Source: Esteya vermicola (taxonomy: Eukaryota; Ascomycota; Sordariomycetes; Ophiostomatales; Ophiostomataceae). From it: a DNA stretch of 64,000 bases. Location of the stretch: the NCBI GenBank assembly GCA_002778215.1, contig PCDM01000001.1, positions 4,973,001 through 5,037,000 of the forward strand. The letters are read 5' to 3'. Position 1 is the stretch's first letter. Every line of letters begins with the position of its first letter. Made by a program: the position numbers and the translations under genes. Shown here piece after piece: positions 10,851 through 23,117 of the stretch. The notes under the pieces are model-generated. The model saw nothing but the letters and a program-made list of their open reading frames with translations, was not told the DNA's origin and did not search any database.

Positions 10851-13173
10851 GATTGTGATTGGCGTAGTAGATGGGTGGGACAGACAATAGTACAATCCGT
10901 TGCCCTCTCTCTCTTGTAGCGGTTTATGCTTCTGGCCAAGAGCGCGTGATCAATTGTTTTTTCTTTTGTTTTTTGCCACGCTCACAGCCTCTTTTGAATT
11001 TTCTCCAAATGCACTCTTTATCTACCGAGAGCTCGTTTTCATGAAAGCAGGTATGAGGTCAGAGTTTCGCCAGTCAGACTCGCCTGACAAGGCCATTATT
11101 TTACACCCAGAGGGCGGGAGAAGGAGAGAAAACTACTGTGCTAGATCTGTCTTGTGGTGAACAGGACAAACCATGAGGTGATGGCTGCGGTGGCAACGTG
11201 TGGGGTGTGAGGAGAAGGAGGAGAAGGAGGAGGAGGTCGAGGGAGGGGGGAGGGGGGATATTAGAGAACCAGAGAGGAGTCAAAATTCAAGCCAATTGAA
11301 ACTAAACGCAGAAATCATCCGCGTAGAACAATGCAGTGATTCCAAAGAAGATAGACAAGGGCAGATACAGAAACGAATGAGGGAAAAGGGGAAAGGGGGA
11401 AAAAAAAGAATGATGAGTGATAAGACGGGGTAGTAATCTTTTCACACTGAGAAGGGATCCCAAGTAGGGGAAGAGAAAAGGATAAGAAGGAGAAGGAGGA
11501 AAGGAGGAGGGAGGAGGGAGGAGGGAGGAGAGAGGAAAGGGAAAGAGGTCAATTGGCAATTAGGAGGAAGACTGGTGTCAGAAAGATCAGCGAGAGGCAG
11601 GATATATATATACATATGAGAGAGAGAGAGAGAGAGACAAGTAAAGTGTGTACACTCCTCTGCCATGGAGAAAAGAAAAAAAGAGAGTCGATATGCAAGT
11701 GCATGTACGAGTAAGCTGCAGCAAGGTACAAAGAAGCTCAGAGCTGTATACGCAGTACTGCGTATTATGGAGTAAGAAGAGAAGGGGGGGTGTCCGTTGA
11801 AACGACAGGGGTTGAGGTACAAAAAAGTACATGGCTCTACAGTTGCAATGTGTAGAATAGTACAAATAATAATAGTACGAATACTCGTAGTACTCGTAGA
11901 ATAGGACGATATACGACGTAGACTACTCTAAAGTGAGTAGTCACTTGCGGCTAGAGCAGGGACCACACTCGGTCGGAGTCCTCGTACTTGTACTTGTGTA
12001 CACACATCTTCGTACTCGCCCGTACTGCTCCTGTTGTGAAGGAGACGGCGCGTGCATGCTTCGAACAGCAGTGCTCCATGTGATGTGTATCTATATACCG
12101 AGAACCAGCTGTTGCTGAGCTTCCGGGTCGGCAAAAGGGCACAGCACAGCGTGCGTGGCAGCAAATAGGAAGCCAGCAAAAGAGTCCAGCACGGTCGAAT
12201 CAGATGCGGCCATTGGCACGAGGACCAGACGGCAAACCAGGCATCTGGCATCTGGCATCTGACATCTTTTGACATTTGGCATCTGGCACCTCTTTTTCTC
12301 TCGTTCTCCCGTTCTGTTGCCCTCTCACTCTTTGCCTCTCTGGCACTTGCCACGGTCATGCTGCTGTTTTTTTTTGGCACTTGGCGCCTGTTGATCATTT
12401 ATAGCAACCGATGATGGGCGGGGGGAGTGTATCTAGCCCTGTCATTGGACCATTTCGGATGTTCAGGGTTGCTTCAAAGTGTTGCTGCTCGTATTTACAC
12501 GCGTTCTCGCAGCAGTGAGCCGGATGGTTGGCTGCTGTCCAGGTCTGGCCAGAAAGACTAATAAGCGCTCTGGCTCTGGCTCGCCGTCGTATACGTACTT
12601 TGTTGTTCTATTGAATTCTCCGTGCAAATAGCACGAGCACAAGTGCTGTTGTACATGCAATTGAGTTGGCCGCCTCCACTTTCTTCTCGGACCAAGCAGA
12701 TTCGAGGCACTGGATTGGTGTAACCTCTTCTTTTGTCCTTTTTCTATGTTTTTTTTTCTGGCACGCGGCATATCCTGCCTAATTAATCTGTTGTAGAACA
12801 GGCGACAGACGGCCAGGCGACAAACGACCAGACGACCATACCCGTGTACACACCCTCCATAGTACTCGGCAGCCGGCAGGCAAGCCATGTACGGGTAGAA
12901 CAAGTCTGTGTCTCTCTCGTAAAGGATTCCTCTAATCAGCCCACTTTGATTTGTCGGCCTCTCAGGCCACGGCGCACAAGTTGAACGACCAGAGGGTACG
13001 AGAGCGCAGAGTGCAGGAAAGCAAGAGAGCACGATGCTGCAGAGTACTCGTACGAGTATCCAGTAATATTACAGCAAAGTATAATGTACTCGCTGGTACA
13101 TGAGACACTTTCTTGCATCTCAGGTAATGGATGGCGAACTCATGTTGCTCAAGCAAGAATAGCGGAAACGGGT

Positions 13174-13186
13174 GGGGGGGGGGGGG
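13174..13186. repeat. poly-G run followed by a short GA repeat
   Basis: About 13 consecutive G residues run into (GA)n within gene desert 2. It marks a potential assembly or indel weak point and has no coding role that I can see. Confidence 0.8.
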
Positions 13187-14765
13187 AGAGAGAGAATGGA
13201 GTCGTTTTTTTCTGCAGGGATCTTGAACGAGAGCGGTCTTAGTGTTGCTTCTCTTGCTCACTCGTAGTGTAATTCGTCTTTAGTGTGCTCATAGCGCTGC
13301 AGAAAAAGAGAGGAAGCTCGTTGGCTACACACGACATCTCTTGCCGATCAGGCAATATGCGGGTGGGCGACGAGCTAGAGCCAGAACCAACCAGAGACTC
13401 TTGACTCCACGACGGTACTTTGCCTGCGTGAAGGCAGGAGCATGTGCAGAGACCAAGCTGCACTCTGCAAGGAGGCCCTCTCATCAGAAAAAAGACACGT
13501 CCTTCTTTCGGTACTTGCCTGACCTGAAATTGCCTCGGCGGCACGCAAGCACGAGTACGGAGTACGCAGATAGCACCCTGTACTCCGTACACTCTCTGTA
13601 CGGTCCTCTGTCTACCCACCCGCAATGGGACACTCCTCCAGGGGCAGGCTCGAGCAGTCAACGTCCTCGTACTCCGTATGTAAATACGTACGGCCAACTG
13701 CCAAGAGTGAGGGGGAGTGGAGGTATCTCGGAGAGCAGAGAAGGACTTGAGAGAGCAAGGCCGTCCTCTGAGCTTCTCATGAGAGCAGCAACTTGTCATG
13801 CAAGGATCCCCCGCACGGAGTTGACGGCCCTCAGATACAACTTGTTAGTGAATTAGTGGTATCCGCACAAGGGGGGAAGCGGAAGGAGGGAGGGGCGTGC
13901 AAAAATGCAATGGGGGGGAGTTGCCAGAGGCTGGCCAATACTCGACAAGTGTTGCACTCGCTATTCTTGCTCTGGAGAGTCTCACCATTCCTAATCCATC
14001 TCGTTTGCAATATCGCCTGTGAAGAATGCAACTCCGTGCTGCTCCGTGTCCGAATTGCACATGCAGCGCAAGAAGCTGCATTGTAATAAACGGAGGAGCA
14101 TCGGCGGGCACAAGTCGAGAAAGTGTCCCATTGCTGCGCCTTGCTCGCCCTCGTCCGCAAGGGGAAACAAGGTAATCCATCCGACCGCATCCCCACCTTG
14201 CTTCCTCCTCCCAAAGGCAGGCAAGTCTCGTACCATTTGCGAGTACGAGGACGGCATACTGTGTCCTGCGTCTCTCGAGCCCCGTTTCCTTGTACGTACC
14301 ACGCAGCACGCAGCTCCATGGCCCCGATTGTGCAGAGTGGTTGCTCGTATAAAGGACCAGTGTCTGACTGCCTGGCTGTCTGATCTGCCTCGTCTGCTTC
14401 ATGTTGATTGCCTCTGCCTATGTGCCCTCCTAGGGACTGCGGACGACAAGGAAAGGAGAGCAGAATGCACGTCGAGATGACGGATACGATGCCGTACTCG
14501 GAGAGTTCCATTTCGACGCGTAAAACGAGGAACCAGCTGGAAAAGTACAGCGCGGAGTACTCGTGTACCTGCGGAGGTAGCCGTGTACTCGTGCCCGTAC
14601 TTTTACTTTTCGTACTCGCCGCACTCGTACTCGTCGTACTCGTACTTGTACACTCTGGACCGGAAAAAACAAACGCACAGTCGTAGCCGGCGTCTTTGTA
14701 TCCCACCCCCTCCCTTTTCCGTATGCAGTAGAGCATGTTTCCATGTCCCTTTTCCCTCGGCCTCG

Positions 14766-14897
14766 TTTCCTTTTTCCCTTTTTTCTCTTTTCCTCTTTTC
14801 CTCTTTTCCTCTTTTTTCTCTTTTTTCTCTTTTCCTCTTTTCCTCCTTTTTCTCTTTTCCTTTTTCTCTCTTTCCCCTTTCCCTCCTTCCCCTTCCC
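14766..14897. repeat. 132-nt uninterrupted polypyrimidine tract
   Basis: There is not a single purine on the + strand from 14766 to 14897. The tract is made of T4-6C and TTTTCCTC-like units. The opposite strand is pure purine and creates the long Lys/Arg/Glu pseudo-ORF there. Confidence 0.93.
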
Positions 14898-17800
14898 ACC
14901 CCCTTTTTCGTTCTCGTTTTATTTCCCGGTTGCTCAACTGCATGCCCTTGGGTGTGTGGGAGTGCGTCGTGCGTGTGCGTCGTGCATGTTTGCGACGTCT
15001 CAGCCCGTGCAATTGAGGTTGTTTCGTTTCCAGTTAGCCGTTCAATGTCACACATACACACGGCTCGGCATGACATACAGTATCTGTCAGTCTGCGTACG
15101 CAATGATCCTTGCAGCAATGCGCTTTGCAGAGCGGGCTGTCCTCCTATATCGTGGGGGGGGAGAGAGAGGAGCAGGGAGGAGGAGGAGAGGCTTCCAGAA
15201 GAGGCTTGGCCGGTCTCTGGTCTTTCTGGAATCCCTGCAACGTAGCCGCAGATAACTTTTTCGGACTCGGACTGCATGCAACTGTACATTATAGCCATAG
15301 CAAGTATTTGTACATGCATATCTGAAGGATTTTGCAACTTTTTTTTGTTGGGAAGTGATTGGCGCTGAGAATGTGAGTGATCGGTTTCTCCTTGCATATT
15401 CGGTGTGAAAGTCGGCTTCTGCACCGGTTGGTGAGGGCGAGAATAATGTGTCTAGAAAGGGTAGGGAAAAGATGAAAAAAAAAATACGAGGGAAAAGAGA
15501 GAAAAGGGGGAAGAGAAAAGAGGAAAAAGAAGATGGAAAAAGGAAAAAGGAAAAAGGAAAGAGGGCAAAAAAAGGGGACACGAAGCTCTTTCCTCGTTCG
15601 TGGTTTCCTATTCTGTAGATACTACTACTACTGTGTATGTATTGCGTACTGCGTACTCGTACGCATTGCTCTTTCCTCTCCTTCTCTCCCCTGCTCTTTC
15701 CTCATCCCTGCTCATTCCACTTCTACATAGTACAAACCTTTGCGCCTTCTCTTTTGGTTTTAACGATACTTTGTACTGGTAGATGCCCCGTCCTCCTCCG
15801 TGAAATTTTCGGATCCTCGATGCAGGAAGCAGATATCCTACATACTGTGTACTGCGTATAGCAGAGTTCGGATCAGGACCTGTCATTTTTACTCAGTACC
15901 TTGCATAGGACGCATCCGTTCACCTCTTCACAAGAGTCATAGAACGTGATCTGCCAAGGCAAGCTCGATTGTCAAGAGAAAAAGATCATAGAAATAAATA
16001 ATAAATAATAGACAATAAAAAAATTGTAAAAGTAAAATAAAAGTAAATTAATGAAAATAAAAAAAACTTTCGAGTCTCTTCTTTCGACTTACAACTTTTA
16101 CTCCGTACATCAGGTCCATCCTCTTTGCTCCACCTCTAACAGAGTACGAGTACATTGTAATACAAGAATCCCTGCCAGGTTGCATTGCTCCGCTGTGCAA
16201 ACCAGTACGAATTTTCTCAAGTACTCCTACTCCTACTCTGTATCTGCACAACGATCCGTACGTTTTCCGCTGACAAGAGTACATGTACAAGAAGACGTTG
16301 CACTAGCAATCTCTGCAGCCAACCTGCAGAAAACTGCAGAAAGTGGTGTGCAGCCGCTCATGTCACCATCTCGGCTCTCCCTCGTCACTATTTGACATGC
16401 ATGAGAAAGGGGAGACTGAAAGATTGGAAAAGAGGCAGACAGGAAGAAGGGGAAACGGCTCTCCATTCCTCTTTTAAGCAGTCCGACAGCTCGAGACTCC
16501 CTCTACAAGCCATCAAGGACTCCGGTTTACCCGATTAGCATCTGATATCATCCTCCCATTCCTATCAGCCATTACAACAGCAACACGACAGATACGAGGG
16601 AATTAAAGTGCCATTGTATATTGCAATATGAGCGTGTGTCCGTCTTTGGCTACACGAGAAGGAAGGGCGAATGGGGAAAGGGGGGAAAGAGAAATGAAAA
16701 TGGGAAAAGAGAGGGAGAATGAAAAAGGAAAAAGGAAAATGAGAAAATGAGAAAATGAGAAAAATGAGGAATGAGAAATCAGACTTTTTTTTTGCTTGGC
16801 TACACAGTTGACAAAAAGGGAACCACGGTAAACATTGAACACCATGGAGGGAAGAGCTGGCGGTCAAGAAAAGGACAGGAAAATCCGTTGCAGACACGAC
16901 ACGACACCGGCTGCAAGTCAGAAACAGTGCAGTTTCTGTCACATCCTCTCTGCGTACTCCATACTCACACATACACACAAACGACAACACAAACGAGAGG
17001 AGAACCAAGCTTTGCCGAAGACTGGACGTCAACGTAAAAGTGATCCGGCGCCATGGCCAGCCATGAAGAGACAAGTCGCAGCTGCAAGTGACGGAATAGC
17101 TCCGTGTCCATGTACACATCAGCAAATCACCAAGCCTTGTCTCTCCTCGTATGCATGCGCTTTTTTTATTTTGCCCTCTTATTTCATGCATCGCAGTTTC
17201 AATGTGACCGGTTCGGGCATCCTTCAACGACTTGTGTATCCTCCAACCACCCCCCCTCTCTCTCTCTCTTTCCCTCCCCCCCCACACACACACCTGGGTG
17301 AAGGAGGGGACGATGAAGGCTGGCGGCAGAGGAACACGAGAAAAGAGAGAAGCTGACTGAGACGTAGGAATGAGACAAAAGATGGAGACAAGAAAAAAAA
17401 GAGAGAAGAAAAAATAATGAAAATGAAAAAAGGCACATCAGCCGTCGGCGATGGACTGCGTACAGACGGGCTCTGGTCTGGTGAAATTCAATAGATCCTC
17501 TCGAAAGGACGGAAGAAACTCCTTCTTCCACCCCACCACTACCACACCCCCCATATTTCCCTTTTCCCACACAAATGCAAGAGGGCTTGGAGGGTGTGTG
17601 TATGAGTGTGTGATTGGCACAGAGTGGCATGCACGCGACGCACACTTTTTTACAGAGATGATGGAACACGTTCTTTTGTGTGTGTGTTTTTTTTTTCTCA
17701 TTTTTCTCATTTTTCAAATTTTTCAAATTTTTTTTAGGTTTTTTGTGTCGTGTTTTGGGCGCCAACCTTTTGGTTGCCCTCTCCATTCGACGCAACCCAG

Positions 17801-18480
17801 CAACAGCCCAGTACTACCAGTCCTACCAGTACGACAAGTCTAGCTGCATCCAGCTGCATCGTGTTTGCCTCTTGTTGCATGCAGCTCCAGTAATAGTCCG
17901 ACACATCAAAAGATTTCTCATCGCCCTCATTTTTTTTTACTTTTCTCATCTTTTTCTTTTTTATATTCAAAGGGTACGCAGTAAAGTGGAAGCCAAAAAC
18001 GGTGTACTCCGTACATAGTACACGGCACGATGGGGGTGGGGGTGGTCCTGCTGTGAATGCTGCCGGGGAATCAGGAAGCCTCCTCCGAGGCGGGACGGGA
18101 GAGCTAAAATCATGCGCGCTCCAGAAATCTAGAAATGGCCATGCAGACAAGGGTCCCATATACAATGTAGGGGAATCCGGAAAAAAGAGAGTCTATGAAA
18201 TGGCATACGACCACACGAAGCCGTCACTTATAGGACAGCCGAGGAGGGTCTGACAGTCTCTACGTGGCCGTACATGTAGAAGAAGTACGCAGTATGTGTA
18301 GCAAAAAATAAAAATAAAATAAAAATAAAAATAAAGAACAGTACGAGGGACGTAAGATTAGGCGGCAGATCGGCTGTCCGTCTGGATGGAGGGCGAGGTA
18401 GGAGGATGGGTTCGTAAAGATGACGGAGGTGGAATTGGAATAGTAATCGGATACGAGGCCAGAGAGACCAGACGTGAGCA

Positions 18481-18556
18481 TGTTTTCCTATTTTCCTGTT
18501 TTCCTGTTTTTCTGTTTTTCTGTTTTTCTGTTTTTCTGTTTTTCTGTTTCTGTGTT
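18481..18556. repeat. 8-bp tandem repeat (TGTTTTTC)
   Basis: About eight imperfect copies of TGTTTTTC or TGTTTTCC lie head to tail in gene desert 2, with no coding frame. Confidence 0.85.
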
Positions 18557-19280
18557 GTGTGTTTGAGTGTCCCACCTCTCCCAGCAGCCAAGGATATCTC
18601 TTGTCATTTGTCTCTCCTCTCTTGCCTGACTGTGCCTGCTACATTGCCCAATATCATCTTGCCGAGACTAGACCTCATGGGCTGTGCCTGGACGACCCAG
18701 ATGAAAAGCTTCCAGATATCCCCATCTCAGACGACGCATCAGGACTGAAGTAGATACCTTCTGTTCCACGTCATCTAAACGTAGAGACCCCTTTCTCGCA
18801 GCAGGATTCTAGACTGAGCTTCGGCTGCCTTGGCCGGTCAGGCCCATCTCATGGCAGGCAGACCAGACCGGCCAGACAGGCCGTGATTTGCTTCAGCTTC
18901 ATCCCGTAGGAGTCGTCTGTCTCTGCTTCCATGTTCCTGTGCCTGAACTGTCCTAGGAAAGGAATGGCTCGCACGTGTAATGGCTTGTTTCCCCTTTACC
19001 GTTTCATCCATTCCTTCGGTGGATGGTGTGCCAGGAAGGCTGAAATGAGACCATACGGAAGGATGGCGAGGCATGTATGGAGTATGCTTCATGTGTGCTG
19101 GCCATGGCAGCTGGCATTCTGGAACATTCGGGGTCGTCTACAGCACATGTGGTCTGACGTGTTTTGCCAGATGGGGGCCAGGATCTCCCATGCCCAATGC
19201 TCATACGGAGTAGGAATGCCCATATCCATGTCTCTACACTTTGACGAGTAGATGTTTCCATGGAGCAGCACAAGCATTAC

Positions 19281-19318
19281 AAGTAGATGACGAGTAGATG
19301 ACGAGTAGATGACGAGTA
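19281..19318. repeat. 12-bp tandem repeat (AGTAGATGACGA), three copies
   Basis: Three nearly exact copies in tandem in gene desert 2. Each contains GACGAGTA, close to the TACGAGTA words scattered in the desert. Confidence 0.85.
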
Positions 19319-22300
19319 AACTGATGAGTTGAACGGTAATGGCATTACGAGGAGTATTTGGAGTAACATTACGAGCAGCCGTGGCTGCCAATGATAGGAT
19401 CGATCGTCGATGAGCAGGACATGCATACGTAAACAGGCTGGACGAGGACGAGCCAATAGCCGTTCTCGTCTGATGCCGTGGTCACACATGTACAGAGGAC
19501 ATCAGTCCAAGACAGAACCAAAGACCAAGGACCAAGAATGAATTGACACCAAGGAAGCTGCTGGATATCAACCGATGATAGACAAACGGGACAGATGGAC
19601 AGGATAACCTTGAACTCAAGGCGCATTCTCAACATGTATACGTACTCGTACGCTTGCCTTGTAAGGGTATCATGAAACATGCTCCTGGATTGTGCGAGCA
19701 CTCTATGAAGCGAAGCCTTTTAGAAGCCTTTTATTTGCTTCAAAAGGATCGAGTGCTGCTGGGACCAAGACATCTCCTGAGTGAGATGCATGTCTTTTTT
19801 CAGGGTATGCTCAGGGGCAGGAAGCCAGGAAGCCAGGAAGCGAAAACGCCACGACCGTCGTACCAGCACGGTACGGAGGACGCAGGACGATGGAATCGTA
19901 AAAAATCCGATTGGTGGGAAACGGACATGGTTCAGTTTCCATGGTAGGTGACCACAAGTCGGGCTGATCTTTTCCCATAGAGCATCTTGTATGTACGCCA
20001 TTGACACTTGTCAAGGTCTCGGTCGATCCCCCACGAGATGTGGCATAGAGTGAAAAAGGAGAAGAAGAAAAGAAGAAGGAGAAAAAAAGAAAAGAAAAAT
20101 GGGGAGGAAAAAAGAACGTCAAAAATTCTGAAGTCTGAAAATCCGATCCTTTGAATACCAGAGGCAAGACAGGATTCAGAGTAAGAAAGTAGGTAGAGGA
20201 ACAGGCGGCGGACACAGCAGAGACTGACTGTGTTTGACAGAATGGACATGAAGCAGTCTCTTTTGACCGCTTTTCCAAATGAAAGGGTCACACTCGAGTA
20301 GGGACCAATCCATCCCCTGTAAAAATGAGTACTCGTGAAAGTTCACTCATTTCCCTCATTTCCCTCATCCCTCTCTCCAGAGACGTCCAGTGCTCGTAAC
20401 TGCTGAAACATGGACTTGCCTCTTTGCCCGTCTTTCCTCCTTCTCTTTGCCATTTGACGTCCTTATCTGTCTCACTCTCACCCCTGCTCTCTTGTCTTTC
20501 ATCTTCTCATCTCTCTTCCGTCCCCATGCCTCTATTGGTCTTAGCAAGACCAGGGTGGGAATGCAAGCATACATGTTTGTACATGTTCGTACGTGTTCGT
20601 ACATATACGTACATATTCGTAGTACAGTTCGTATGCACTCTAGAGAGCTTGTGTAGTACTGTTCCTGCAAGGACAGGCTTCCGGACCTATGTCGCTCCGA
20701 TTTTGCAAATGCCTCAAAAATGACAAGATGAAAATGGCAATACGACTTGCCAGGACATGCGAGTACTTGTTACATTTGGCTGCGTACTGTATAGTTCTTT
20801 GTTCACCGAGGAAGAGAAGCAACCAATGGGCGCAAATCGGAGGGGTTGGGGAGAGTGGAGCCGACGGTAGCAGCGGAGCAGCGGGGAAGGCGCGCAATGT
20901 TGTCTTTTCCAGCCTGTGATTCTCTTGCAAGCGGCGATTTTTCAAATGCCTCGCATTCCGCCCATGTCCACCGCTTTTGTTGCAGAATCCTGCCATTTGT
21001 ACTAGTAGACCATGACGTATTCCAGACCATCGTATAGTACGAGTGAGCAAAACGCAGGGAAAATGGAAATGACATGCGCTGTTCTCAGTCTCCTTTTTCC
21101 TTTTTTCCCTCAATTTTTTTTCAATACTCGATACCGTTCGATGAGATCGAGAGATGAAAGGCTTAGTGAGCAATGGTGAGTGGGGAATTTTCATAGCACA
21201 TGTGCACCACTTTCTCTGATGCATACACCGCTACCGCTACGGACCATGTCTTTCCCTCCTTTCTTCTTTCTTCTTTCTTCTCTTCTCTGCAATGCAAGGT
21301 CTTGCAAGTCTCCCCGTTCTTGCCGCTGTAAATGCCGCAGAGACATGCTGTCTGCCCAGCTTGTCGAGGCTGTCAACTGTAATTTCGTAATCACAAAAAG
21401 TCATGTGCGGTCCCTCCTTCCGCTTTGAGACGTTAGTACCTAGGTCTACTCCGTACGTATAGGTAGTGCTGCGTACGGATCGTCCGGCACGCAGACAAAA
21501 AGAAAGGCTACCAGCTCGTATCTCTGGGACGATGGCAGGGGCGCACTGCGATTGGCTGGCCAGCACTCTTCTCCAGACACCAAAATCGGAGAGGGGCGTG
21601 GTTCGCGCTTGCCTCCTGGTGGCTTGCCGAGAGCCCACTGGTCCTTTCCTTCCTCTCGTTCCTTCCTCCCCTCTCTCCGTCTTCTGGGTCTCTCCTTCCT
21701 AGCCTCTCGCTCTCTCGCCCTCTCGCCCTCTTGGAGGGGTCCTTTGTCTCTCAGGTCCCAGGTAGCAAGTTACTGTGTACCTGCACACTAAGCCAGCGAC
21801 TGCGTAAGCCTTGCGCCATACGGCGTACTGAGCACAGAGGTACGAGAGCGGAACGAGTACTTCCCCCACTGCCTTCCTCTTTGGATCCTTTGGCTCTCTT
21901 TTGGCTCTTTCCCATTTGTCCTTGTCTCTTTCTTTCTCGCCCGCGCCTCTTCCCTCTTTTTTCCTTCTCCCTCCCGCTTCAGCATTTATTTCTTTTCTCA
22001 GAGACTTTTTCCTGTCTTTCTGTCTTTCCGCTTCATCTTGTGCATCTCACCCATCTCACGTCTTGAAACTCTTCAGTCGCAGTCAGCCTCGGCCTTTGCT
22101 CCTTCCGACCGCTTCTCCGCCACTCCAATCAAATCCATCTTCTCTCGGGAGCATTTGCTTTTTGCTCGTTCTTTTGCGCTTTTTGCTTTTTGCTCTCTGC
22201 GCTCTCTTGCTTGCTCTCTGCGCTCTCGTTCGCTCTATTGCTCGCTGCTCTCTTTCGCCCTCTACCCTCTCGCCCACATCGACGAAAAAAAAGAAAAAAA

Positions 22301-23117
22301 AACTTGGATTGATCACCTACCGATGAGCAGCGCTGCTTTTTTTTCATTATTGCCTCTTCTCCGCCCACCTTGCTCTTCCGCATTCTATTCGCTGTCCTCG
22401 ATTCGGCACGACGCGCGTGGCATCGCTGAGCCGCTGCTAGGCTGCTGAATGCTGAGTGCTGAATCGCTGGATTGCTAGACCGCTGAATCGCTGGGCTGGA
22501 CTTGCTGGACGTGGCCTCGACAAATAGAAACGAGCAAGACAGACGCCATTGCACAGTTGCGTTCTCAAAGGGGAAACAACACGGGAGACTGAACACAACA
22601 AAAAAACACAAACACAAAAAACATAGAGGGCGCTTGTGCACACACAGTACGAGGCAACACCCTTTTTCTTCTTCCCTCTGACGTCGTCTACACTGTCCGA
22701 TTCCACCAACATTACCGTCTGCACGGCTCAAACTCTGCCACCGATCCTCCCTCTCCCACTTTCTGCGTTGCTCATGTCACCGCCACCGCTCATGCTCTTG
22801 TGATCAGCTGCCGTTGGCCGGCCTGGGACTGTTTGCATACGGAGTACTCTGGCAACTCTCCTGCCCTCTGCTTCACAGTACACAAAATAGTACTCCGTAC
22901 GCAAACGACCAATTTGCGCTCCACCTGATCAACACGAGTATATACTCCACACTCTAAACCTTGTCTCCCTCATCTCCCCATCTCCCCATCTCCCCATCTC
23001 TCCTTGCTTTCTTTGTTCTCCTGCTTCTCTCCTGCTTCTCTCCTGCTTCTCTCCTGCTTCCATGTCCTCTTGATCACCTCCTTTATGTCTCATCTCCATC
23101 TGGCTCATCTGGTCACT

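Larger units (their letters stand above)
10851..23117. other. gene desert 2, including a long CT-rich leader region
   Basis: About 12.3 kb between the GT2 gene and the Ser-rich gene at 23118. The longest frame (minus 13831-15012) is a Lys/Arg/Glu read of a polypyrimidine tract and is not a gene. The stretch contains scattered TACTCCGTA/TACGGAGTA words (13555-13690, 16101, 18006, 21449, 22842, 22890), many TACTCGTAC words (14570-14650), several microsatellites and a 132-nt pure pyrimidine run. From about 21900 to 23100 it is strongly CT-rich, as in fungal promoters and long 5' leaders, and probably belongs to the downstream gene. No transposon protein or RNA gene was recognised. Confidence 0.6.

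Noticed and set aside
13831..15012. 393-codon minus-strand frame, Lys/Arg/Glu-rich
   Set aside because: It is produced by the polypyrimidine tract on the other strand and has no domain, no start context and no third-position bias.
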